From: Vandiemenella viatica
Taxonomy: Eukaryota > Arthropoda > Insecta > Orthoptera > Morabidae
Reading direction: 5' to 3'
Assembly: GCA_031002005.1 (NCBI GenBank)
Contig: CM061919.1
Coordinates: forward strand, 14,641,687 to 14,705,686
Length of the DNA: 64,000 nt
Position numbers and translations under genes: made by a program. Every line of letters begins with the position of its first letter. Positions within the stretch are counted from its first letter, which is position 1. Below the pieces are notes generated by a model. The model worked only from the letters and a program-made list of their open reading frames with translations, did not search any database and was not told where the DNA came from. Positions 35,375 to 47,989 of this stretch are shown piece by piece.

Positions 35375-38112
35375 GTGAGTACCACGCACTGTGGGTTCAC
35401 TCCGGGTCATAAAGCACCGGCAGTGTAACTCACAGAATCTAAACAGTGTTAATAATAGTCAACTCATTCCACTCTCCGGCACTGAGAATAAGGCTCAGAT
35501 TGGCTGTTATGAGATTTGGAGTGATGCTTACTTTGCCTTGCGTTTTAACACACACATCACAACCGTCACACAGAATTTTCGCATCTGCTTCCTCTGCTTA
35601 CGGTAGGGACCTATAGCATCGCTGTTTGTATCAGCCGGTACATATTGATGAATTTAAATAATATGGTGGGTCTCGTGTCCTATGATGCTCCATAAAGAGT
35701 GGAATAGTTAGAAAGTTTAGTAAAAAGTGCATCATTTTCACTGCACCATTAAATATTAGTTGAAGGCACTACGACACGAGAGTTCCTGCAAACGGGAAAT
35801 TCGTCACCTGTTGAGACTAGCAGAGCTGAATTATTGTAATAGAAAAAATTCTTCTGGATAATTCTAGAATCCAAAATACTCGTAACTCTTTCTGATACCT
35901 TTACTCGATGCAGATAGTGTTCCTAGGTGTTCTGCTAGGATCCTTGATGTACGAGAATCAGGGAGAATGAGGCTTCGCGTTTGGCAGCCAAATATGTGTG
36001 GTGGAGTAAGGTGAAGATAATGTGAATGTGATCACCTAAATGTCGTGTGATACTTCGTTAACTCGGCTAGTTACCAGATAGCATTTTATACATTCTCAAC
36101 GCCGAAAGAAACTTCGTATTTATGTAATGTGTACATTACCTCTCGAAAAATGAAAATACAGCTTTATATTCGTTTAACACACAACTCAATATTATAAAAA
36201 ACATATTGCAGTTTTGAAAGTATTAATGTTACGATTAGCTACAAACTTTCAGTAAAATCAACCAATTTTGAAGAAACTAATTTACCAAAAGGCGCTAGAA
36301 AAATAAAATTTAAGATAACACTTAAGACCTCGGTGAATAGTAATGGGAGCTGGCCTTTAGGAATAGTATGGTTCTTTTTATATTTACGGTTATCAGGTGA
36401 AGGTAGGTTCAGTGATTGAGTAGGTGCTCGGAGGTTGCGTGGCTGGGCTTTCATCTTGAAGTTCCGAGTCTCTAGCTTCGCTTTCATGTCTGGCGAAATT
36501 TGATATTATGTATCAGATATATCCCGTCATCTGACATTAAGTTATTGGTCTCGTTTATTCGGGTATAATCGGAGAGTTAAATTAAATCACAGGGGTTTGG
36601 AACGTTTAGCAACTTAAGTCTTTATTACTATATCAGTAATACAATCTGAGTAACGCAAATATGAAGTTTACTCTTTACTGAATCTGGTGTGTTACCAGCG
36701 ATAGTGAAACGGACGAAAACGTACCACTAATCGCTGCAAATATGCATTAAACCATTCGTTGTAATGTCCTCATGGCGATCCCGCTACACTACGTAGTTAA
36801 AACACACGTGGAAGAATGTTTCCAATTCAGCAATATCACATTACATTGTTCCAAGATACATTATAACTGTCACATTTCCGTCATTAGCTTTGTATTATCG
36901 GCACTAATCGATCTAACGCCGAGTGATAAGAAGTGCAGCACATTTCAGTTTTGCGTATTAACAGCGTTAAAAAATAAAGAACACGACTGGAACAGAAATA
37001 ACGCAACACACAGTGATTATTTAATGTACAAAATTGTTATTTTGTTGTTACACTATAGTGCACGCAGACGTGAAAAAATGGAAGCCACATGAGTGAATTA
37101 CTTATGGCTTTGTTAAAACCGTTTATTTGCTACAGGTGACATTCTAACATAACGGTAACTACTAAGAAGTCACCAGTCGAATTAAACAATTAGATTTGAC
37201 TGATATCACTGCTTGATGAATAATAAATGTTAATTAATTGTGCATTATGTGGTGTACACGTTGTAGAGGTGACATATTTTACGGCGTGTAGCGGAAACAT
37301 CAGCAAAGCGAAGCAATTCACACAGATTTCAGAAAGTCAGAGTCATATTTTCATCTGTAACCGAAGATTACTCCATCTTCTAATGATGTTATGACGTTGG
37401 GGACAGAGGTAAGCCATTAGTGATATCAGGGAAAATGTTCTGGAGAATAGATGGTCGTCTGTCAAGCAGAATTTCAGAGAAATAATTAAAAACATTAACA
37501 GTACGAAGTAATCACTCTTGTAAGTGTCAAATGTACTAAAGTTGGATACTAATGTTCACGGGCTCAGATTATAGTGCGGAAAGAAAATTTTACGAACTTC
37601 ACTTTGTTCAAATGACTAACGGCAGTACGATACTTGGTTTGTATTCCATAATAAACTTTAGGTACAACCACAACAGAGGAGGGATGTGTGGTAACTTGAA
37701 ATACTGTAACCAGCTCGTAAGGCCAGAAGAATTTTACTTCTTGTTGGAAATGTTGACATCAATCCAAAAAACTATAAACTTTTTATAGAAACTGTACCAG
37801 AATTATTTAAGCCTTGAAATAAACAAATAAATAAAAAATTGTCATCGTCGTATGAATCGAATATAATTCCCCCATTGCTCTCATACGTATACTGGAAAAT
37901 CACTAAGCCTGTGACTCAAAACCAAGAACTACCGAATAATCTATTGAAAATAATGTAACTCAACGAAAGAAAACTTAAAATTAAATCTGTAATTATAAAA
38001 AATAAATATCAAACGATTTCAACTTATTTAATAAATTAAGGTCGACATTATTGGAATCAAAGCAATCGATGCCTAACAAAATAAGAACAATTTTCTTAGG
38101 CATTTATATTTC

Positions 38113-38290
38113 ATCGATATTGTGGCCATTATGGGCGAGAAAGGACTGTGTACAAGGAACGGAAAGGAATTTTTAAAGGAACTGTGCAGTAATTCACCTG
38201 GAGTGGTTTGGGGAAACCATGGAAAACCGAAATCTGGAATGGGATTCGAAGCAACATTCTCCCGAATGCGACGCCAGAGCGCTGCTGGGT
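38113..38290 (-). repeat. SINE-A inside the cuticle gene 1 intron
   Basis: GGGGAAACCATGGAAAACCG, CCCGAATGCGACGCCAGAGC and AAGGAACGGAAAGGAAT are complementary to the SINE-A body and head. It is diverged and lacks the last part of the head. Confidence 0.7.
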
Positions 38291-39458
38291 ATCAAAAATG
38301 TATTGAAATGAGGAGGAAGTTCTAGTAGGCCTACATTACAACTGCCACCGGCTCCCTCATCCAAGGTTCTACCGGAATACTTTCAGTGTAAGAAACTGAA
38401 GACATTGTTGGTTGGGAGACGCCGACGGGCATTTCAGCCGTATAGCTATAGCGTTCACACCTATCTCGCAAATCCAACGCTGTCATGCTCCGTTAGCCTA
38501 CCGTCCTATTTGGAAACCTAGCAGTGTATCGTACTTTAACCATAGAGAACTATTTTTTCCGGGACGATCTACAAGGAGCCGAGACAAGAATTCCAGCAGG
38601 GGAATTCTCAGTCAAGCGTCTTGTTACATAGTGTTTCACTTAATGATTGGATTAATCGTCACGCGGGTGTCTGATAACGCTGATAATAGACAGTTTGGCT
38701 TGTTAATTTTAGTTCATCTTTGTGCCAAATGTCACAGTTATGACTTGGAAAATCAGATGTTTTCTGTGCGTTTAATGAACATACGACTATACCGATGACG
38801 ATGAGGAATAAAGAGGGTGAAACCCATAGCAGTAGCTTGACGTTGAGGGTGCTATCAGGAATAGGCTCCCGTTTCCCTGAACTGTTCATCGGAGAAACAA
38901 AACATTATTAATTTCTTATACCACAACAATTTGAATTACATACAGAGACGCCCATATAGGAGATGGAACATAATGGAATTAAGCTTATCTCACTTTTCTA
39001 CGTTGGCAAACACATCACGTTTATTAATTACTAACTGCACATATAAATGAAGAAAATTGAGAAACTAATAATGAATTTAACATTTTTTCCAAAGTTTCAG
39101 GTTTTCAAGAACATTATTTCAGCTAAAAATATAACTAAAACCACTCCAAATATTCAATCACGCATCTAAGGGCAATGTTGAATATTAAAACTATGAGCTA
39201 TGTAGATTTAATCCAAGTAAAACTGGAAGCTACATTTGATTAATTAAAGCAATAGCAAGCAGGTAGGTTACCAGATAAAAAAAAACAAGACGTATCATGA
39301 CCCCGTTAGCCTCGTGTGAAATGCAAATGAACTTGAAACATATGCAAGGCAAAATCTCATGAGAATGCCAATCACCTTCCATTTTACCTTTAGAGCATTG
39401 GGATTTAGGTCACTTTGCTGCGGTGCTGGTAATGATCCTTGTGGTTGTGTGCGCACAG

Positions 39459-39758
39459 TGCCTGTTCGCCGCCGTCTTGGCCGTCGCCTGCGCCGCCCCC
39501 AAGGCGGGACTGCTGCCCGCGGCCGCGCCGCTGGCCTACGCCGCCCCCGCCGCCTACGCCGCCCCCGTGGCCTACGCAGCCCATCCTGCCCCCCTGGCCT
39601 ACGCGGCCGGCCCAGTGCTGAGGGCGGGTGTCGCCGCCCCCGCCCTGGCTTACGCCGGACCGGCGCTGGCTCCCTTTCACGCACCTCTGGCCTACGCCGC
39701 TGCACCCTTCGCAGCCTACGCCGCCCCTGCACCTGCATTCCTGAAGGCACATTATTAG
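39459..39758 (+). CDS. AYAAP-repeat cuticle protein 1, coding exon 2
   Basis: The acceptor is TGCGCACAG ending at 39458. Joined to MFKL, the product is 103 residues and begins MFKLCLFAAVLAVACAAP, a textbook signal peptide with cleavage expected near Ala16/Ala17. The mature part is Ala-, Pro-, Tyr- and Val-rich with repeats of AYAAP, AAPVAYAA and APLAYAA, and ends FLKAHY. AAP(A/V) repeats are characteristic of structural proteins first described in locust cuticle. The likely role is extracellular packing with chitin and other cuticle proteins, without enzymatic activity. No chitin-binding Rebers-Riddiford domain is present. The in-frame ATG at 39423 (MLVMILVVV) lies in the intron. The exon is far richer in GC than its surroundings, which explains long antisense open frames. 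The gene at 51946 is its paralogue. Confidence 0.9.
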   Translation, partial: CLFAAVLAVACAAPKAGLLPAAAPLAYAAPAAYAAPVAYAAHPAPLAYAAGPVLRAGVAAPALAYAGPALAPFHAPLAYAAAPFAAYAAPAPAFLKAHY

Positions 39759-39794
39759 AAGCGGCTACGACCTCACTCAACGCAAACATTTTTG

Positions 39795-39800
39795 AATAAA
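39795..39800 (+). terminator. Polyadenylation signal, cuticle gene 1
   Basis: AATAAA lies 36 bases after the stop codon, giving a very short 3' untranslated region. Confidence 0.75.
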
Positions 39801-42800
39801 GAAAATACTCAGGTCAAAAGATTTGTTTTTCTTGTGGCCTCTTCCTTTATGCCCCATTAGTACCTGTTGGATGACATTACTTAATTTGAACTCTGAATTT
39901 TTTCTTACAGTTTTTCCACGCGGAGAAAGAACATTAAACGTGCGCATTCGAAATTTGCTGTTATTAATATTGCTATTGTTTCGTTAATAGTTCTTCAGCT
40001 TCATTTGGACATGCGTAGATACATCATTAAAACCGTATGCCAAAGAAAAATGTTTCTGTCATAAAATGTTACGTGAAACGTATGCTACATATAAATTGAA
40101 TAAATGAGGTCAATCAAGGTGGCTTAAAACATTGCATATCTATAAAATATTAATTTCGTCTGATGTATGGAACTGGAACTACTCTGGTAATGCGTCACAA
40201 ATATCACACACAGAATTGTGTAACACTTATAAAATGTACAAACACGTGAATAACGGCAATATTGTCAACCGTTCATTCTAATAAATATATAAGTTCACTC
40301 TCATCACGAGAAATATGAATAAAAAATGAAACAATCGTCATTTTATTTTTTCTTAAAAACGGTGGTTGTATCACGTAGTTTAATAGTTTTGTGTGAAGCC
40401 ACGCTCGCTGCCCGAGTAACGTGTTTTTCAATAGTAGTATATCACACTTCTAAAAAATCAATTATAACATAAAGACGTGTATACATACAGAATACTATGT
40501 CAGCTGTTCTGTTAACTACATTATTATGAATCATCACTGCCTATTTGGGTACAAAGTACCCGCAAGATTGATTTAAGCGATTAAATATCTCTAGTTTTAC
40601 TGAAAAGAACGTGTGGTTTCTTTTTCAAGTTGCCTCAAATTATTGAACTCAATGGTGAAGGAACAGAAAATTAAATAAATTTTTCAATATATTTGGAGTG
40701 AAAATCACTTGCAAAAATATGAAATTGGGACGGGAGAAATGAGTAGTATGAATGAGAAAGTTTTCTTTCTAATTAAGAGTAAAAAAAAAAATATTTCGTA
40801 ATTGGTATGTGGAAGCAATCATAAAGAATACTGCAGGAAACCAGAAGGTATGTACGAAAATCTTCTGTCACTTAGTTATAGCTCGTAACAAAATATTACA
40901 AAAAAGAATAACTTGTTGACAAAAAACGTGGGTAATTCTGTCAACGACCATTTTGATCGCATTTACACTGTTGTTGTTATTTGGCAGATATTTTTGAAAG
41001 CAAACAGTATAACACCATCATAATGATTTGATTAACGTTATCAGATAACCGCCAAGATTCTCGTATAGGTTTCTGACATATCGATTTAAAACTCAAAATT
41101 TTTAACGATAAATGTTTTTGCGTATTGTTTCGCAGAATAAATTAGAATTATAAAAAAGTATATCCAGATCCAAACATGACTATCGTCCAAAGCTGATATG
41201 TCCTTTTATTTTAAATTTGATAATTAAAGTGCATGGTGCATGTGACAAGAAATAATTTCGAAATGTGAAAAAGTATTGAAGTAAAAAAAAAAAATCCAGA
41301 TTCAAAAGTCAGAAGCAAAGTATAGTTTTGATTGTTAATAATCACTTGTTGATATACTTCAGTTTCATATTTAGCAGTTTTTATACCTTAATCCGAAAAG
41401 ACGGCTTATAGTAAGAAAATCTTTTGTCACACTGTTTATAAAAGATAATAAATATTACTATCACAATTCGGTTTATGTGTAAGTTGAGCTACCCGTTTCA
41501 GGTATCTTGCTCTGTCTTGATTGTATGGTGGACTTTTAGTTTCAAGCTATTTGCACTTAACAAACCTTTTTAGTTTCAGATAATACCGGACTTACTAGTT
41601 GACCAATGTTCACACATCTGTAGTGTTGTTGTATTACCAATGGAATCGTTTTTTGAGAACGCGATAGAATCCACAAATTATCTGAATTTAATGAAATTTG
41701 TTATTCATGGTTATTCCACAAGTTCATTTAGCAGGACACAAGAACTCTAGTTTTTTATATCCTTAATTCAAGGAATATTTGCTGATTTTTGGAATCTTTA
41801 AGGTGAGTTAAACAGTAGCTATTCCTGGGGGCTGCAGGTCGAGTACCTGTTTACCACAGAAGTTCGTTCAGCACATGCTGATCACATTTCATGTCGTTTA
41901 GTTACAAAAAACTAGAAATTTATTAAAAGAACATGGGTATACAAGAAGTAATTTCATGTCGTAGTCTTCAGTGTCCTCGGAACCCGTATTGTTACGTGTA
42001 GCGTCAGATGAAATTGTCATTTTTCGTCGGAAACAATGCGCTTCTTGTGGAGGTGTCTGATAGAGAGCTCGGCAAGAGAAAACCACCTGTGTCATTCGCC
42101 GTCCACTAGCAGCCAAGGAAGTCGCATTCATGACCAACGTTTACGCCCGTATTGTTTACGCTTTAATATTGGAAATTCTAAACTGGACAGATACTAATTA
42201 AAGTCTCAAGGCCGATTTTGGTATTAGCCTCCAGGATTCAATCAATTTTTTTCATTCAGTTTTCCGCCAGTGGCGTTCAGTTTGATACCGTGCCAGTTTC
42301 TCCATTAAGACTAGTTGAACTGTTATCGAAACGGGACTGCTGTTAGTCATTGTCGTGACGTCACGGCTGGCTGGTGGCTGTCCTTGTGAGATGGGTGTGC
42401 CCCCATCAGGTCACGACAGTACCAGTGGCAGCCAGCTGATTCTAATCCGCCCGAAATCAGTGTCGAGCGTCAGATAAAATTCTCATTTTTATGATTTCCG
42501 AGATAAAAAAAAAGATAAATTATTTTGTAGTAAGTTTCACAACTAAGGTATCATTCTACCTATCAATTTTACTTGGAACAGAGGGAAACTAGCAGAAAAT
42601 AGGAAACTTTTTAAAACAGATGGGAAAAATTATCTTCTTATCAGTGCCACGTATATCATGCTTTACTTCATAATGCTCGTAGCTAAATACTTTTCTATTT
42701 AAATGTCAACAAAACTACATGTATTTACTGGCGTAGAATAGCAGAGTCCAGAGTCAAAGTAAGAGAACAGGCGAAGTATGAAGCAAAAACATGAGTCTTT

Positions 42801-42890
42801 ATTAAATCGTTGAAAAGCAAGTTTCAAGAGTTGATTAACATAAAAAGTGACGTGGAAATTATTGAACCCTATAACCGTTGAATTTCAGTT
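39801..42890. other. No recognised gene
   Basis: AT-rich intergenic sequence. TGACGTCA (CRE/AP-1-like palindrome) occurs at 42356-42363 within a GC-richer patch, without an obvious promoter. Confidence 0.35.
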
Positions 42891-42911
42891 GTTTCTTCTT
42901 CTTATATATAT

Positions 42912-43003
42912 ATATGGGTTCCCATGTGAATGTCGGGATGGTTCTCGAGTACCTTCCAATTCCTTTGCCACAAATTCTATCGACATCGAGGAGCCGTAAA
43001 CCC
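42912..43003 (+). repeat. SINE-A 3' fragment
   Basis: TGGGTTCCCATGTGAATGTCGGGATGG is preceded by a short TA run and followed by CGACATCGAGGAGCCGTAAA (SINE-A tail). No head is present. Confidence 0.6.
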
Positions 43004-43679
43004 CTGGTCATGAAAAGGGAACGACAGCGAATTCTTCTCATTCTGTGTTACAGCTGAGAGAATAAATTTGTAATAGCTAAACATGGAACAGAGAAAAGTG
43101 TTACACAGATTTCATTGCTGTGTTTAATTAGGATAGACAAGAGGATAACTAATACTGAACGTTATAGGAGTGAAGGTATGAGCAGTGTGCGGTAATATGT
43201 TAATGATGCGGTGATAGAAGAGGCATTTAGTGGCGTGCGAGAGTGCCCACAGCATTTAGCATACACTTCCAGTATTCCATTGAACGCCTCCTATTTCGTG
43301 CCATGCTCGCCGTTTGCTATGTGAATTAGGAATCATTTCATGGTAAAAATAATCGTCGAATTAGCGATTGGCAGGTTACTTGTCAGAGATCATAGTCATA
43401 ATAGATGCTGTGGTAACACAAGTGTGGGGAAGCAGGAGCAGGTGGGGTGCAGGGGTTCTTGGCTGTTTAACGTCGTTTCTTTGAGTCCGGAGGCTCATTC
43501 CCAGTACTTGGAACCGCAATGTCGCATCAGGATGGCGGATGCAGGATAGTAAGCGTCTCACGTTTGAAGATGAGACTGCTCATGTGCCAACGGCACATTT
43601 CACCAATATTAGGCATTTATATTGCTAACTTTGGTTTTAACAATTTTCCATATGTGATTGTACATTTTACTTAGTTAAT

Positions 43680-43885
43680 TGACCATGGGTGTGGAATCCC
43701 AGAGGAGGCGAGTTCGATCCCAGATGCAGTCATCCAGATTTCGGATTTCCAAAATCACTTCAGGTGAATGGCGGAATTTTTGATTCAAAAGACCATTTAT
43801 GAATTCCTCTCCATTTCTCACTTCTCCCGCCTCCAATGACCTCTACGTTGACGAAACGTAAATCCCTAAACCTAATAAAAAGAAA
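43680..43885 (+). repeat. SINE-A, diverged
   Basis: A box-B-like GAGTTCGATCCCAG is followed by CATCCAGATTTCGGATTTCC, TCAGGTGAATGGCGG and the tail CTACGTTGACGAAACGTAAA. Short GTTAATT sequences near both ends may be remnants of a target duplication. Confidence 0.7.
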
Positions 43886-45126
43886 TTAAAAATGGTTAAT
43901 TTACATTGGTGCTATTACAGCCATTCCAAAAGCAAAGTGGTTGTAGTTACGAATTAAGTATTGGTAATGTAGCACTATTAATTAGTTATTTGTTCCAGAG
44001 GATTCTATTTACATTGAATTCATTTGAAGCAATCAGGTAAGAGCGGCGAGACATAAAATTTAAATTATTCGAACAGGCACAAATAGCACTTCACAGACAC
44101 AATACATCTATAACCTTATCGAAGAGAATAACTTCTTTTCGTCTTCTTATTAGTGTGTAGTGCCCTCGAATGAAAAAGCGCTTAGTCATGGCAGGTACGC
44201 CTCCCTACACGCCAGCGTGCAAGGTCGCGGTTAGACCTTGAAGCCGCGCCGGTATCGGGCCACATCATTTTATTACAATTACTAGTAAACATACAAAGAA
44301 ACATAATCCGCTGTAATAACATTGCTAGTACTTCATTCTTCTAATTGTGTTGTGGTAAGATTTTGCTATTATTGAAACTGGTTTCTTTGTATAGTGATAT
44401 TTTGCCAGTTTATAGGTATTTGCTATTCGAGTGTGGTAAAAACTTCGCACGCGTGACGTAACTTATGTCTCATGCCAAGTGAGATGCGTCGAAAAGTACA
44501 GACAAAAATTTAAAAATGGTATTTTTTCTCCGCAGCTTACTAACAGAGGCCAATACTTATGTTTTAAAAAATATTTGCAAAATTCAAACTTTCTCCATTT
44601 ATCTTTCAATTATATGCATAGATTACGTTTTAGAATAATCGAATTTTTATCTCTGGTCTTTGGCCACTAGCATCCACATGTCTCCGAATCGAGTACTGCA
44701 TGTCAGGTGGTATCAAACCTTATGAAGAACAAGAAAGAAAGAGTTCCAGTAACGATATTTTGTGGGATACAAAAACGTAAAAGTAATTACGTTGTGCAAT
44801 ACTTAATAAGTTGTTTGTGTGCAATCACACACTTTGAAAGAACCTTAGGAGGCAGAGTGTGTGTATCAAAATTAAACTTCAGTCTTTGAATTACTGCCTA
44901 AAAAATTAACCCTGAACCGATTGCTTCCGAAATGAAGTGTTGGTAGGCCACATGTTTTCATCAGAGTGAATCAGAATGTGATTTCAACACAACGGTGCTC
45001 TACTGAGTTGATCTTCGGTATTTTTCAGCTCCACTGGCTGATATAAAGAAAATAATGCTCCTATCTTATCAACCTCAATAGGTTTTTGCACTCTCACAGT
45101 CCGAATTTAAATTGGCGGTGAAATGG

Positions 45127-45342
45127 TGGCCGCCCCGAGCATGGTGGGTGAGCGATTACGCTCCGGCGCTACTTCTAGTTCCCGACCAGCCATCCAGATT
45201 TCTGTCTTCCCGAAATCACTCCACATGAATATTTGGATGGTTTCTTTAAAACGTAATTACAGAATTCCTTCCCGTTCCTTGTCCCAAATCTTTTTTGCCT
45301 CTTATTACTTCTACGTCGATGAACCGTCAGTTCTCCACCCTC
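45127..45342 (+). repeat. SINE-A, diverged
   Basis: The head CCGAGCATGGTGGGTGAGCG and CATCCAGATTTCTGTCTTCC are followed by AGAATTCCTTCCCGTTCCTT and CTACGTCGATGAACCGT. The box B is mutated. Confidence 0.75.
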
Positions 45343-46390
45343 TCTACCCGGACGGAAAACTTACACTGTAATGCTACTGAGTAAGGAAGAATTAGAGTTT
45401 TAGTTTGGAAATAGAACCAAAGAAAATTCAGCACATAGGGTCCAATTTTAATGCAAACAATAAAATCTTAATCACAAGAGTTAAAGAGAATATTAAAACT
45501 TACAGGCGTTTCATAAATTGCCATAATTCTAGCTACATACATTCGAACGAAGAACGGACCGTTGGAGCTAAAATAAAATCCCTTACCAGGCCACCCTGGA
45601 TACAGAGTCTATCTAAACCACTCATCTTTCTACAAAATAACTGGAAACAGTTCGCTCAGTTAAAGCTCGTAAATTGCAGATCACCTTTGCTGTAGCCGTA
45701 CGATCGTGTCCATCGCCCACACGTCTGAACGAAGTCGAACGTTGTTCAGTAGAAATACACACAAAAAGTAGATTTTGATAGGTGGAACACATTATTATGT
45801 AGACAACCTAATTCAAATTAGACTACCGTGATTGCCATTAGCCTTCCTTTACGTTCAACACATACAAATAAAAACTAAAACTAAATGTTCAGACACACAT
45901 CAACACATTCGCCAGAAACTGATATATAAAAACAATTGATGAAATGTATTAAACAAGAGAAATAAATGATTCCAAGCTGACTCTTGGAGAAGAATTCGTT
46001 GGCACATGTCAAGCATTTCTTTCGAAACTGGCACCAGACAGCGCCATCGTTCTCGGCAACAGAAGCAAGTTAATTATTATCAAGTCAAATTCTAACTTCG
46101 TAAGCGAAAAGGATGTTGAAAATTTAATATTTAAGTAGCAATAGGTGAATAAAAAAGGTTTTTTTAATTTTTAAGATTTTAAGCTTTTAACTATTTAGCT
46201 ACACCGCAGTATTTTACTTTTATTAACCGATTTCAAAAAAGAAGGAGATTCTCAATTGGTATGATTTTTTTTTAATGTATGTTCAGCGATATCTTCGCCA
46301 ATTTTGAACCGATTTAAATGAATTTTTTTAGTAGATAGAGAAAACCTCCAAAGTGGTCGCATATAAATTTCATTGAGAAACCACCCCTCC

Positions 46391-46788
46391 TACCCCTTTA
46401 CACCCCTGAATTTTTATACAAACCCACATTTTTTATCCTATTTCGGTGGAACTTTGGACATGTATAGTCAAAAATAAAGAGAAAAATATTGTCAACTTTT
46501 GGTTTGAAAAAATTGAACCCATCTACCCCCTTAATTTTTGCCAATTTTTTTATATAAAAACCTACAGTTGACACCATTTGATTGATTACCATCAAAGTTG
46601 GCATATGCATGTAATTTTTCGTGGAGAAAATTTCTGACCAAAAAAATAAATTAAAAAACCATCTCTTTCGCCCTTAACACCCCTTAATTTTTATACAAAT
46701 CCACATTTTTTAATCCGATTTCGATGGAACTTCGAATATGTATAGTCAAAAATAAAGAGAAAAATACTGTCAACTTCGTGCTCAAATC
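46391..46788. repeat. Two-copy repeat, period about 277 bp
   Basis: A block from CACCCC..AATTTTTATACAAA through GTATAGTCAAAAATAAAGAG to CTGTCAACTT occurs at about 46400-46500 and 46677-46778. The copies share more than 85 of about 100 positions by eye. The text between them is similar in character (Thr/Phe-free, homopolymer-rich). Confidence 0.7.
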
Positions 46789-47416
46789 TGAGACAGTGAT
46801 CGGATTTAGCTTTAGGAACTGTTTTTGGTTCCTGTTTACTTGCGGTCACGTGTGTCAGCGTATTCCAAGGTGCTAAACTCACTGATTTGTTTGTTGCCTG
46901 ACGGACGCAGATGCATCGCGGCATGTATCTGCCCCTGACACTCGTATTCTCGCTACTATAAACGTTTAAAGATAATAAAATAATTCAAAGCGAGATTTTG
47001 CTGCCCACTGGCTAGCTTACAAGCCTAACTTTACGAGGCTCATCGGATCGAATTGTGCTTGACGCGTACGTAATTTTAATTATATTTTAAGTTACTTAAG
47101 CGCTGTTGTATTCCATAATTTCAAAGAAGCACAATTATTACTCCAATAGCGACACGAAATAATAACATTTACAGATGGATGAGTGGCGTTTTTATTATTA
47201 TAAAAAATAAAAATCCTTAGAATAAATAGCAATACGGTATACAAACATATTATATTCCTTTAAAGGAAATCATTCAGCTGAGCCTAACAGAGTAGTTTAT
47301 AATAAATCAGGGACTTAAATGCATTGTGCCTTCTATGAACCAGATTAATTGTGTAACAGTTTGAGGAGGTACAGAGGTCACGGCTGATTGTAATGCGACT
47401 AATCGTTAATTAACGG

Positions 47417-47647
47417 ACTGAGAGTGGTGGTGTAACGGTTAGCGTTCTGGCCTCACATTCAGGAGGACGCTGGTTCGAATCCCCGTCCGGTCATCCAGAT
47501 TTGGGTTTTCCATGGTTTCCCAAATCACTCCAGGCAAATGCCGGGATGCTTCCTTCCATGGACGAATTCCTTCCCATTCCTTGCCCCCCATCCTTTCCCG
47601 TCTCTAAGACCTTGCTGTTAAGAGACGTTAAGCAGTTATATAAAAAA
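47417..47647 (+). repeat. SINE-A with perfect 12-bp target duplication
   Basis: The head GAGAGTGGTGGTGTAACGG, the box B GGTTCGAATCC and the usual body are flanked by GTTAATTAACGG at 47405-47416 and again at 47648-47659. This fixes the unit at about 231 bp and shows target-primed insertion. Confidence 0.92.
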
Positions 47648-47989
47648 GTTAATTAACGGGTTTTCTTCGTAGCTGTTGAGAAAGCTAAGAGAATTAAGTT
47701 GCTAGCTCTGTAAACAATCATACAAGGATTAATTACTAGCCAAATTAATCTTAAAGAATTATCTCAATAAGCGATAAATGAACACCAGAATACCGCAACA
47801 GCAACCGGCTAGACAGTGAGAAAGAAGTGTATCCAACGCCGACGCTGACAGTGCAGTTGTTAGCTCACTGGTTTCAGGTCAAAATGGTCGCCGCTTCAAG
47901 TCTGGCCTAGGGCAGGAGTGGATTTAGGAGTTGTGCTTGTATTTTGGTGTTTATATTTGGTCTGTTAGATAGATAGGTATTATAAATAA

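Noticed and set aside
38412..38798. 128-codon frame within the first cuticle gene intron
   Set aside because: No recognisable domain and no splice sites that would join it to the gene.
39295..39789. Arg/Pro-rich 164-codon minus-strand frame over the cuticle exon
   Set aside because: It is the antisense of the GCC-rich AYAAP repeats.
39359..39799. 146-codon Arg-rich plus-strand frame overlapping cuticle exon 2
   Set aside because: Out-of-frame reading of the same GC-rich exon; the spliced MFKL frame gives a proper signal peptide and family repeats.
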